Shown: piece by piece, positions 43,265 through 53,608 of the stretch
Layout: the number at the start of each line of letters is the position of its first letter
Position numbering within the stretch: position 1 is the stretch's first letter
Assembly: GCA_905221605.1 (NCBI GenBank)
Contig: CAJNDS010002134.1
Coordinates: 465,842 to 529,841, forward strand
Source: Symbiodinium natans
Taxonomy: Eukaryota > Sar > Dinophyceae > Suessiales > Symbiodiniaceae
Length of the DNA: 64,000 nucleotides
Direction of reading: 5' to 3'
The notes under the pieces: model-generated
Told to the model about the DNA's origin: nothing
The model's input: the letters and a program-made list of their open reading frames with translations, nothing else
The model's database searches: none
Program-made: the position numbers and the translations under genes

Positions 43265-45085
43265 CTACTGCACCTCTGCCGCTGGATTGCCTGATGGCTG
43301 TAACAACTTCAACGCCTCCCGCGCAGGTAGAACTCGCACCTCTCCGCTCAGAAGCTGCAACAGCTCGGCATTTCGCCTAGACCCAGGCATAACCTAGGAA
43401 AAAAAAGGTACCTTTTTTGGGTTTTAAGGGGACTAGACGGGAACCCCTGAAGCCTGAAACAACATGAAAATCAGCGCCCTACTCCGGGTCCTAGTCGCAC
43501 GCGTGCCGACTTTGCAAAGTCGAGAGCCGTTCGGCCCCTCGAGGTCTTCCTTTCTTCCCCAAAGGGTCCATGTACCCATATAGTATATACTTGGGCCTTA
43601 AAGGGGTTCCCATATACTAGCTTTAGGGCCCAAGTATATACTATATGGGTACATGGACCCTTAGGGTTCTCTAGTAACCAAGGGAAAACATAAGGTTAAA
43701 CTTTGTATTATGCCTACTATACATGAAGAAACCCCAACAAGTTTAAAGTTCAGCCATTGGCCCTGATTATTCCTACTAAATAAGGAAACCCAAAAACAGA
43801 GTCTAAAGTTCAGCTATGGCCAAGTGAGCTTCTGCAGCGGATCGGCACGCTCCGACAGGAGCATCCGGACGATCGCGGCGTCGCCGGCCTTGGCAGCCTC
43901 ATGCAACGGGAACACTGTCTCCTAACTTCTCTAACGGCCCAGGAATAAAAAAAATGTTAAACTTTAGATAAATCCTACAAAGGAAGGAAACCCAACAAAA
44001 AAATCAAGTCCAGCTATTCGCGAAGTAAGTCTCCGGCTGCTTCCAGAAGAAACATCCACTTCGAACTTCTTTGGCCTCATTCACTTCCATCCCGAAGCCG
44101 GCCTTCGCCAGGAACCTGGCAGGACATAAACTGGAAAATCATCTTCCCTGTACCACCACGATCATCCCTGTTGGGGTATCAATGAACCAGATACACCCTT
44201 CTAGGGTATACATATATATATATATGTATGTATATGTATATGTATATGAGCCAGATAAGCCCTTTTAGGGTATATATGTATATACGAGCCATACAAACCC
44301 GTTTTTTTTTTAGGGTTTCGAAATTGGTCCCCGAGGAGCTTGCTGAGGGCCATCCGGCGACGCTGCGTGGGCGTGCGTCGGCAACAATCGACTCTCGGGC
44401 GAGACCTTGACCTGGGGGTAGAAATGGGGGGGGCCCTTAAGAAATGGAAGCGTATGGCTTGATAAGGATTACATGAAGGGGGTAGGTTTGGGGGCCCTAC
44501 AAAAATTAAATGTTTATGGCTTAATAAGGATTATATAGGGGATTCAGGGTAACAAACGAGTAAAACCTTCAAACCCTACAGCCCTGTTGGCCCCCCGAGG
44601 ACCTGCAGGAAGACTTGGAGGAGGCCGTAGTGCTCACTGTGCTCTGAAGCGCAGGCGAAGGCGTGTCCGATTCGACCGATCTGCTCCTTAAGGTAGCCCC
44701 CGTAGCCATATTAACATTAACAAGGGCACCCTTTTTTCGGTTACTCTTGCTTTATAAGGGACCCAGAGCACAAAAAAAAGGGGGGGGGGAAGGGTACCAC
44801 TGGGCTACCCAGGCTCATGAGCTCACAAGGGCTCGGCAGGCTCTCAAGCTTGAGCATCGGCGGCAGGGTGCTCGGCGGCTCGAAGGTATCGGTGCATCGC
44901 TTCGACCGGCGCAAGGAGGTGCCGGGGATAAAAAGCTCCCAAACCAGGTCATCGTCGTCACCACTGAAAGGAATCTGCTGAGGCGTCGCCGGCTGCTCCG
45001 AGGTCTTCGCCTTCGCTCGCCGCAGTAGGCTGGGCGCCCCTGGAAGAACCGCATACCCCGGGGAGCATTCGTTGGCACCCGACAT
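43265..45085 (-). CDS. Small ankyrin-repeat protein, 7 exons
   Basis: Exons 44825-45085, 44603-44686, 44395-44411 (tentative), 44034-44115, 43833-43921, 43499-43549 and 43265-43376 join in phase to 231 aa, from ATG (45085, GGCCATGT context) to TAG (43265). The N-terminal 90 residues are low-complexity with an acidic DDDD patch. The C-terminal half has ankyrin helices, PLHEAAKAGDAAIVRMLL (about 150-167) and GRTALDFAKSARV. Ankyrin proteins bind other proteins; no specific role can be given. Junctions to exons 2, 5, 6 and 7 are supported by 4-5 bp repeats (GAGC, GAGAC, GAAG, GCGA) shared by intron start and next exon start. The 17-nt exon 3 is the weakest part; it was chosen because it keeps phase and gives a typical VSPEFLAKAGF lead-in. 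Confidence 0.75.
43561..43662. mobile_element. Near-perfect 102-bp palindrome (AGGGTCCATGTACCC ends) within an intron
   Basis: AGGGTCCATGTACCCATATA to the left is inverted at the right as TATATGGGTACATGGACCCT, and pairing continues inward for about 37 bases on each side. It lies in the 43550-43832 intron of the ankyrin gene and is related to 6641-6738 and 30476-30623. Confidence 0.8.
44687..44824 (-). mobile_element. Introner-like GA-AG intron with GAGC duplication
   Basis: The element with GGTAGCC and GGGCTACC ends (44692-44809) sits inside. On the minus strand the intron begins GAGCTCATGAGCC and the next exon begins GAGCAG. Splicing keeps the frame (SLPSPC joined to EQIGRIGHAF). Confidence 0.7.
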
Positions 45086-48000
45086 GGCCACTGCGCCACA
45101 GAGAAAATACAGAAACCTTGAACCGACGAACTTGAGCCACAAATAAATCCCTGGGTTGAGAGGCTGTAGGGTTGCCCCCAAATTCTCCCAGCTGACACCA
45201 ACCTGCCAATGGAGTAAGGTAGCTCCAGCCCTCCCGACCCTGAGCCACGGCTATGTGACGTGGAATGCTGCAGGGTCCAGCATGAGGGTATGGAGCACCG
45301 TACCTTTCACTCAGCCTAAGCCCTAAACCCTAACCCCTAAACCCTAAACCCTATAGACCCTAAACCCTAGCATATACTTCTTGCCATTGGAACAGGACTC
45401 TCAGGGCACAAGCAAACAAAGCCAAGCATGCGCCTCGAGGCCCAGCCACATAGCTCTCCCCTGGCTGCGTTTAGGGTTTAGGGTTAGGGTTTAGGGTATA
45501 GGGTTTACAGTTTAGGGTTTAGGGTTGAGGGTTCAGGGTTGTGAGAGCTAGATGAAGTCACGACGAGAAGTATCCCACTCATTTAGTCCCTGAGGTCTCG
45601 AAGTCGAAAGCACACCCTCGCCCATTTGTGTTTGCTCGAGGGAGTCCTCCACCCTAGAAACCCGAAGGCCTGCCGTGGGATTTAACACTTTAACCAGTTG
45701 AGGAAGAAGGGGAAGCTTCTGTCATAAAGGAAAGGATCCCAAGAATGCTAGGAATTAAAGGGCAGCTTATCTTCAGGAAGTATTGAGGTCCCGAGAGGCT
45801 GTACACCAGCAGGGCGGTCGATATCTGCTCCATCCAACAGCTGAAACCACACTCTCCAAGCGTCCACAAACTACAGAAAGGAAAACCCTCAACCCTCAAC
45901 CCTGAACCCTCAACCCTAAACCCTGAACCCTAACCCCCCCCCCCCCCCCATCTTCCAAAGACCACAACCCCCCAAAAACCCTAAGCCGCCTGGGCATGGG
46001 CCAAGGCCACAGCGCCCAAAACCCCAAGCATGCCACACAGCACCTGGGGGCTGCTTTTCCCAGGTGCTTTTCGGGAACACCCTATAAAGCTCGCCTCCCA
46101 AAACAAACTATCGTTATATATATATATATAAACAGTTATATACGTGTGTATGTATATATATATATACAATATACATTGTATGTATATTTATAGTCTCTGT
46201 GTGTGTATATATAAATATGTATTATGTATATAAGGTCATGCGCACCGACATCGGTGGGTTGTGCCAGGGTTGTTGGGACTACCGCCCTGCAAACCTACAA
46301 GCCGTATGAGCCCAGACAATGTTTGTCCCCACTGCCCCAGCTTCACCTTTTTGCTTTGGTGGCGCGCCGTCACCCACTTGGCTCAGAAAACCAGACAAGT
46401 GCGCTCAACTTAGGATGGCCAAGAGAGCGCCGATTCCGGCAACTACACCTTGACGCCGTGTCGTCTCACACCTCCGCTCGACACCTTGGCTGCCACACTT
46501 GCCAGCATCGAAGCTGCAACACCCTAAACCCTAACCCTTTTTTTAACACGGACCTCTGAAGCCTGTCCGGAGTCCCCTAACCCTAAACCCTAAACCCTAA
46601 AACCTAAACCCCAAACCCTAAACCCCAAACCCTAAACCCCCCTCATGCAGATGGCACCTCACTACTTATTGAACTAGGGCAGATGCTGAAGTGCCCCGTG
46701 CACTGTGCGACTCTCCAAATGAAGCAAAGTCCTCTCTCCCCCTAAATCCCAAACCCCACCTCGAGGACCGAATGAACACTAAAATTGGGACCCGCTGCTA
46801 CACTAATCCCTCAGAGGGTACATGAAGAAATCACCCGTTCAAGCTATATGAACCCTAAACCCTAAACCCTGAACCCGAAATGATCCTAAACCCTAAACCC
46901 GTTCAGGGCCCATCATTTTTTCCCCAAGATAGAACCTCTGCCAGCCTCCACGACCTGTGTGGCGCTCTGCAGTCGTCGTTCATCTTCAGGCCATGGATTG
47001 GGACAGCCTCGGGGCATCTTTTTGGCGTACGCAGGGTTTTTCAGGGTTTCAGGGCCTTTTCGGGGCTCAGGGTTTAGGGGTTTGTGGGTTCAGGGTGGTT
47101 TAGGGTTCAGGGCGGTTTAGGGTTTAGGGTTTAGGATGTGTGTAGGATTTACGGGACTAAGGGGTTTAGGGTTTAAGGGTTTAGGATTTACGAGTAGAGG
47201 TTTAGCGCTTTAGGTATCAGGTATCAGAGCACCCCATAGCGCACATGGGGTAAGGCACAACTGAATCACTGAATGGCCTTGCTACTACTCATCTGTGCTG
47301 TGGAGGAGGGTCTATCTTCAAGACGTTGGCTCTTGGGGTAGCTACCTGGTCCCTGAGTATGGGCCTTTAACAGGGTACCCCTTGTATACACCTTATCTAC
47401 CCTTTTCAAATGCAGGGCCCACACTTCAGAACACTTTGAAGGAGTTTAGGGATCATATTCAGGGCCCTTCAAACTACCCTTGGACTGGCCAGTGCAGTTA
47501 AGCGCTATCCTGGACCCCTTTTCGAACCCCTTTTGGGACTGCTCTGAACCCCTAAACCCCCCAAAACCTTGACCTTGCGGACCAAATGAACTTCGATGAG
47601 GGTAGAGCAGCCAGAAGCACGTTTAGGGCTCATTCGGCCCACCGAGAAAGGGCTACCCTAAACCCCAAACCGTAAACCCTAAACCCGAAGCCCTAAAAGC
47701 TGGCGCGGGCGAGCGGCCGAACTGCCGGTGGGGTGCAACATCGCGACCTTCTCTCCGGTTGCAAGGACAAGAGGGCCAGGAGATGGGTTCTTACTCTTCC
47801 CACCTGCCTAGGGTTTATAGGGTTTAGGGTTTAGGGTTTCGGGTTTCGGGTTTAGGGTTTAGGGTTTAGGGAGGCATAGAAAACCCCTAGACAAACCCGA
47901 GAAAATGATTGGGTTCCAGGCGACCTGCACAGTCAGACTCAAGGTTCCTCGGGCTTTGTCAGAAGGGTCCCCATCCCTTGAAACCAAATGAACCCTAAAA
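45086..48000. other. Repeat-rich stretch without a supported gene
   Basis: Short TTTAGGG/CCCTAAA arrays (45325-45368, 45470-45535, 46580-46640, 47820-47870), a C run near 45937-45949, TA/TG microsatellites at 46108-46235 and a palindromic element at 47347-47470. Small open segments near 45761-45875 and 46000-46100 on the minus strand could be exons (the latter encodes a hydrophobic GMLGVLGAVALAHA stretch), but I could not link them. Confidence 0.4.
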
Positions 48001-48006
48001 GGGTGG

Positions 48007-48115
48007 GGTTTAGGGTTTAGGGTTTAGGGTTTAGGGTTTAGGGTTTAGGGTTGAGGGTTGAGGGTTTAGGGTTTAGGGTTTTGGGGTTTTGGGGTTTAGG
48101 GCCTAGGGTTTAGGG
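48007..48115. repeat. TTTAGGG telomere-like array
   Basis: About 14 units with TTGAGGG and TTTTGGGG variants towards the end. It faces the CCCTAAA array at 48432-48524. Confidence 0.9.
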
Positions 48116-48178
48116 TACATATACCCTAGAAGGGTTCATGGTTCAAAGACCCCAAAAGGGTATATGAAGGTTCAGCTA

Positions 48179-48279
48179 CCTTGCGGACCGAATGAACCCT
48201 AGAAGAGTTTAGGGTTTAGGGTTCATATACCCTGAAAGGGCATAGGATCCCAATTTTAGTGTACATTTGGTCCCCAAGG
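48179..48279. mobile_element. MITE-like element with CCTTGGGGACCAAATG ends
   Basis: CCTTGCGGACCGAATGAACC at the left corresponds to the inverse of ACATTTGGTCCCCAAGG at the right. The centre contains TTTAGGG units and ATCCCAATTTT. Similar termini occur at about 5930-6020, 55270-55370 and 63010-63110. Confidence 0.6.
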
Positions 48280-48431
48280 TACTTAGGGCCCTATGTTCGG
48301 ATCCCTGGGCTCAGGCGGATGGATGTCAGGATACCCACAACTGGGTGTCGATTTCCACAGTTCATAAGAACAAAATAGAACATCAAATTGGTACCTAGCT
48401 GAAGGTTTGGGGCTTTGTGGCTTGGGGCCAA

Positions 48432-48524
48432 GCCCTAAACCCTAAACCCTAAACCCTAAACCCTAAACCCTAAACCCTAAACCCTAAACCCTAAACCCTA
48501 AACCCTAAACCCTAAACCCTAAAG
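48432..48524. repeat. CCCTAAA telomere-like array
   Basis: Thirteen perfect CCCTAAA units without a variant, then an abrupt switch to TTTAGGGG. Confidence 0.92.
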
Positions 48525-48619
48525 GTTTAGGGGTTGGGATTTGGGCTCCGGGGGCTGTGCCGCAAGGCTTAGTCGAGCAGGTCGACAAGCTAGAGGCGCA
48601 ACGATCAAGTCTTCTTGTT

Positions 48620-49015
48620 ATAGGGTTTATAGGGTTTAAGGGTTTATAGGGTTTAAGGGGTTTATAGGGTTTAAGGGGTTTATAGGGTTTAGGGTTTATA
48701 GGGTTTATGTATGGCCTGGCAAGCTTGGGGTTTAGGGCTTAGGAAGAGACTTTGGCACGGCGGTAGGTTCCTCATCGGAGGAGAATTCTTGGGCGCATTA
48801 AACTCCAAGGATTTGCTCAGAATGCTCCATGCGTTGACATTGTCAAGGAGGCATCACATGCATTTGCACGCGCCGATGTTCATCCTCCGCATCCGGAAAA
48901 CAACTCCTCACCCGTCTCGCACTGGCACTGCGACAGAGTTGTAATACAGCAGACTACCCTAAACCCTAAACCCTAAACCCTAAACCCTAAACCCTAAACC
49001 CTAAACCCTAAACCC
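48620..49015. repeat. TTTATAGGG 9-mer array and a CCCTAAA array
   Basis: 48620-48709 holds about nine copies of TTTATAGGG/TTTAAGGGG, the reverse complement of the nonamer at 8903 and 53452. 48956-49015 is a CCCTAAA array. The open frame between them (48711-48944) has no domain. Confidence 0.85.
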
Positions 49016-49297
49016 TAACTCTAAACCCTAGCCAAACTGCAGTACACGATGGCTGCAAGCGAATTGGGCTTCTTGGTTGGGACTGTTTACGTGATGAACA
49101 TGCTTCGTTCACGCAGACCGCCTGCAATCTCGAATGTAGCATGCAGAAGTATCACGACATGAACATGAACCCACGTCGAGCTACGCCAAAAAAGAATATG
49201 TCACAATCTTTCCTTTCGTAGTGCTCGGCACCCAGCACATCTGCATCAGTAAGCCCGTCACAAAAAGTCATCCACGAGGTTTCGCCCAGGACAAGCG

Positions 49298-52200
49298 TCA
49301 TGCGATTGCACATGGCATTGTTCTTGTCGACACATCCAGGAAGCGCACGACATCCATGTGACCATTGCGACGTGCGATCAGGACGGGCGTTGCGCCTTTG
49401 TTGTTTGCTTTGTCCTTGTCAGCACCCTTCTCAAGTAGCAAGCGCACCACGTCAAGCTGCCCTTCCTCACTCGCCATGTAGAGAGGCGTTTTCCCTTTGT
49501 TGTCTGCTTTGTCCTTGTCGGCTCCCTGCTCAATCAGCCAGCGCACCACATCAAGCTGCCCTTGCTCACTCGCCACGTGAAGAGGCGTTGTGCCTCTGTT
49601 GTTTGCCCTGTCCCTGTCGGCACCCAGCTCAAGTAGCAAGCGTACCACCTGAAGGTTTCCATTCCTACTTGCGATCCAGAGGGGTGTTTCACCGCCACAG
49701 CCTGGCGCTCTGTCCTTGTCGGCACCCTGCTCAATCAGAAGGCGCACCACATCAAGGTGACCGTTCAGGGTCGCCACGTAGACAGGCGTGAAACCATCGA
49801 CATTGTCACAAGTTGCCTCCACGTCAGCGCCCTTCTCAAGCAGCAAGCGAACCACGTCAAAGTGACCATTCTGACTTGCGATGAAGAGAGGTGTGACACC
49901 ATCATGGTTTGCTTTGTCCTTGTCGGCACCGTTCTCAATCAGCACGCGCACCACGTCACAGTGACCCTTCCGAGCTGCATCAATGGCAGCCGTGCCACTG
50001 CGCCGTTTGCAGGTCCAGGTCTTGTTGAGATCCGCGTGTGCGGTGGCAAGCAGCTTCACAGTGTCAAGTGCGCCACTAGCGGCGGCCAGCATCACGGCCG
50101 TCCGACCCAAAGGATCCTCCATGTCTGGGTTATAAGAGCAAGCAAGCATGGCCTCAACCGCAACAGCGTCATTCCCCTCACTGCCACTCAGAAACCGGCG
50201 CTTGTCAGCTGCATCAACCTCCACATAGCCACAGACAGTCACTTGCAACTCAAGCGGTAGCTTCCTTGGTAGCCCAGTAACCATATTATGATAAGGGCAC
50301 CCCTTTTTGGGCTTGGTTATCTTATAAGGGAACCCATAGCCAAAAAAGGGTAAGAGTGTTTTTTTCTTTGCTGCGGGTGTTTTTTTGTTGCGGGTGCGGG
50401 GCGCGTTTTTTGTTTTTGCTGCGGGTGCGGGGGCGCGTTTGTTTTTGCTGCGGGTGCGGGGGGGGCGCGTTTTTTTTTTTTTGCTGCGGGTGCGGGGGCG
50501 CGTACATTTTTTGTTGCGGGTGCCGTGGGGGCGCGTTTTTTCTTTGCTGCGGGTGCGGAGCGTTTCTGCTGTTTTCTCTATTTGTTTACTATGAAAACCT
50601 CTATTTTCTCTAAATTTTAACAGGAAAACTTCTTTCTTCTCTATATTTGAATATGAAAAACCTATATTTTTTCTACATTTCGTATGAAAACCTCTAGCTT
50701 TTCTAATTTCTCTATATACTTTAATACGAAAACCTCTATTTCTCTATATTTTATAACGAAAACCTGTGTTTCTCTCTATTTGGTCTATGTCGTCATAGTT
50801 TTCCTCTATATTTAATGAGGAAGACATGAGAGAGGAATACATGAGAAACGAATTCTCTGTGTTATCTCAATATGTGACTTGCAATTAAAAGTGTTTTTGT
50901 TCCTCTTGTCTGAATTTTCGTAGGAAAGCAAGCATATATTCCCTCTTTTTTCAGGGGGGTTGGGGGCTGCGCAAACCGTCGCATTTGAAAACACAATGCT
51001 CGCATCATGGGTTTGGAAGGGATTCGTAAGCTTTGAAGCAGGATTGCCGGCCAAAAAAGGCGGGGGGGTTGGGGGGGCGCAGCCCCCCCCATTTGCAAAC
51101 ACAATGCTCGCATCATCATGGGTTTGGAAGGGATTCGTATGCTTGAAGCAAGTTTGCCCGGCTAAAAAGCACAGCCCCCCTCCCTTCTTCAAGCGGGGGG
51201 GAATGCTCTCATGATGGGTTCGGAAAGGATTCCTTTGCTTTGAAGCAAGCTGGCATGGCTTTAAGAAGCGAGGGGTTGGGGGGGGGCGCAGCCCCCTCCC
51301 CCCCCATTTGCAAACCCAATGCTCGCATGATAGGCTTGGACAGGATTCATATGCTGAGAAGCGAGCTGGCACGGTTTTAAAGAGGGGGGGGGTCGGGTGG
51401 GGTGCAGCCCTCCCTCCACCGTTTGCAAACACAATACTCGCATGATGGCCTTGGAAGGATTCAGTGCTTTGAAAACGCTTGCATAGTTTAATGGAGGGGG
51501 GGGCGTTGGGGGCGGGGTTGGGGAGGAAATTGCAAAACGAATGACCTGGGGGGGTGGGGAGGAAGGGGGGGGGGGGCGCGTTTTTTTTTTTTTGCTGCGG
51601 GTGCGGGGGCGCCCTTTTTTTTTGCTGCGGGGGGGCGACACGCGCCAGGTCACTCACTCACCCGGGCGGCCCCCGAAAAAAGCACCCACAGCAAAAAAGC
51701 ACCCACAACAAAAAAAAAACACGGGTTCCGCCAAAAAAGGGGGTAAAGGGTACACCGCTGGGCTACCCTAAACTCTACACCCTAAACTCCCTAAATCCCT
51801 AACCCTCAACTTTAAAACCCCAAACCTTAGGCTTTTAAGGTTTCGCAAGGGAACCCAGAACCCAAAAAGAGGGGTAAAGGGTACCATAAGGGAACCCAGA
51901 ACCCAAAAAAAGAGGAGTAAAAGGGTACAACACTGGGCTACCCCCCAAACCCTAAACCCTAAACCCTAAACCCTAAACCCTAAACCCTAAACCCTAAACC
52001 CTAAACCCTAAACCCTAAACCCTAAACCCTAAACCCTAAACCAAGCTTCAAGGTGGCATGCTCATCGAGCACGGCGTCTCCGCAAAGGAGCTTGAGTCGA
52101 ACCCAGGGCTGGCCGACTAGGGGTGATACCTATAGTTGCTGGTTGGGGTAAGATTAAAACACTGAAGTTGTGATTCCTTATTTGGGTTTATATTAAGATT

Positions 52201-52381
52201 TTTGCTGTTCCTTATTTGGGTTTAAGTACCCTGAAAGGTGGAAAATGTTACCCAACTATGACAAAGATACGAGCTGCTTGACGCCCTTCACGGCACTGCC
52301 ATGTGCATCGGCCAGGGCAGCCAATTCCTCTTCAGTGGCCGTGACAAGCTCGCGTCCGGAAAGGTGTCGAACGCAGAGCAT
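49298..52381 (-). CDS. Ubiquitin-like plus ankyrin-repeat protein, 3 exons
   Basis: Exons 52271-52381, 52050-52108 and 49298-50264 join in phase to 378 aa from the ATG at 52381. Residues 1-75 (LCVRHLSGRELVTA..., VRLKLLCGDAVLDEHATL, PLELQVTV) have the pattern of a ubiquitin-like fold. Then follow eight ankyrin repeats, several almost identical (DVVRLLLEKGADKDKANN). Exon 3 alone opens with an ATG at 50284, but that start lies inside an introner-like element, so MVTG is not expected in the product. The second intron (50265-52049) begins GAAGCT and exon 3 begins GAAGCT; splicing restores TLKLPLELQ. The near-identical repeat units suggest recent internal duplication. Binding partner and role unknown. 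Confidence 0.85.
50347..51660. repeat. Three minisatellite families inside the ankyrin-gene intron
   Basis: 50360-50560 and 51570-51640 share a unit TTTGCTGCGGGTGCGGGG with G- and T-runs. 50590-50790 has imperfect units of GAAAACCTCTATTTTCTCTA. 50945-51480 has about five units of roughly 110 bp containing TTTGCAAACACAATGCTCGC and GGTTTGGAAGGGATTCGTA. Long open frames across these blocks are artefacts. Confidence 0.8.
51946..52043. repeat. CCCTAAA telomere-like array at an intron end
   Basis: Fourteen perfect CCCTAAA units. On the gene strand they follow the splice donor by only a few bases. Confidence 0.92.
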
Positions 52382-53451
52382 GGCACTATACAGAGCCTTC
52401 CCAGGCGGTACGTAGGGGCTTAGGGCTTAGGGCACTTCACCCTGCCACACTTCCGATGTGCCTGAAAACTTAACCTCTGAAGCAAAACGCCCAGAGCCCC
52501 AAATCCCCGGACTGCACGCCTGAAGTCGTGGGCAGAAAAGGGTGCCTACAAGTATCACTTGAACTGAAAAAAGCATCATAAACATCGAGCGGAGAGGACG
52601 GTGGGCAGGCATGAACAGAAGGTGCGGGGTAGAGTATGTTACATCTTTGAGCTGCGCTGCTGGCATCAAAGGGCCCATGGCATGGAGCAGCTACGCACCT
52701 GCGTGCGCAAAAGACACTTGCAAGTCGGCGGGCACGTGCCACAAAGGTCTTCCTTTCTCTAGGAATCCTCAACCCTAAACCCTAAACCCTAAAACCCAAA
52801 ACCCTAAACCCACTCCTCCCTCAACCCCCCGCGGGGCTGCGGCGTATCAAGCTGGTGTCGTGACAGCTGGCAGGACGACCTCAAGGTGTTAGGGTTTAGG
52901 GTTCAGGGTGTGTCCAGAACTCGAACTTGCGAACTCTGGCGCATTGCTCCGCCAAGCTCTTTTGCCATGCTCGATACGACATGGCATGACACCTTCTGAC
53001 TATACTCCCCTTAGAACCTTCTAAAAAATAATATGCTTAATATACTCTTGGGTCTTATATAAACAAAAAATAACAAAAAAGTAATTCCCAAGGGGGGATA
53101 TAGATGACACCTTTTTCCTGTTGAGAAAAGGGAGAGCGCCGCTTGCCACACATGGTCTTAGTGGCCCTTCGGTGGCCTGGAGTCTGCAAGTCTCAGCCAG
53201 GTTTGGGGACATATACTGCCAAAAGCCTGCAGCCGTTGCCTGTAAAACACAATGTCAGAATGAAGATGCCGACGTTCACGTTTTGCATTCCCTATCGCCT
53301 TGGTGCCGCGCTTATGGGCCAGCCCACAATCGACAAGGACAGTTGACATCAACATGAAGGCACTGCCGCGATACCCTCCAGGGAAATCACGTCACTACAG
53401 CTCCCCCTGCTCACGAAAAGTTCCTGCTTGGGCGATCGCAACCACCTCGAA
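52382..53451. other. Upstream region of the ankyrin gene
   Basis: No domain-bearing frame is seen. 52440-52780 is non-repetitive and may contain the 5' untranslated region and promoter. A short CCCTAAA array (52770-52812) and an AT-rich element with CTTAGAACC and CCCAAGGGGG motifs (about 52995-53105) follow. No DinoSL-like sequence is seen. Confidence 0.4.
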
Positions 53452-53608
53452 CCCTTAAACCCTTAAACCCTATAAACCCTATAAACCCTATAAACCCTAT
53501 AAACCCTATAAACCCTATAAACCCTATAAACCCTATAAACCCTACAAACCCGATAAACCCTATAAACCCTATAAACCCTATAAACCCTATAAACCCTAAA
53601 CCCTAAAC
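53452..53608. repeat. 9-bp variant array (CCCTATAAA)n
   Basis: About 16 copies of CCCTATAAA with two single-base variants, ending in canonical CCCTAAA. It is the same nonamer as at 8903-9048, 44 kb away. Confidence 0.9.

Larger units (their letters stand above)
50265..52049 (-). mobile_element. 1785-nt intron built from nested introner-like elements and minisatellites
   Basis: On the minus strand it starts GAAGCTTGG and runs directly into a TTTAGGG array (reverse of 51946-52043). It then contains GTAGCCCAG ends at about 51945 and 51767, and finally the closing GTTACTGGGCTACC end at 50268-50282. GA-AG boundaries with a 6-bp duplication (GAAGCT) support an insertion origin. Confidence 0.75.

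Noticed and set aside
50284-50284. ATG at 50284 as the start of the ankyrin protein
   Set aside because: It lies in the terminal repeat of an introner-like element; upstream exons at 52050-52108 and 52271-52381 join in phase and complete a ubiquitin-like domain.
50356-51771. Long open frames on both strands in the minisatellite block
   Set aside because: They consist of low-complexity repeat translations (Cys-Gly or Pro-Gln rich) and lie within an intron.
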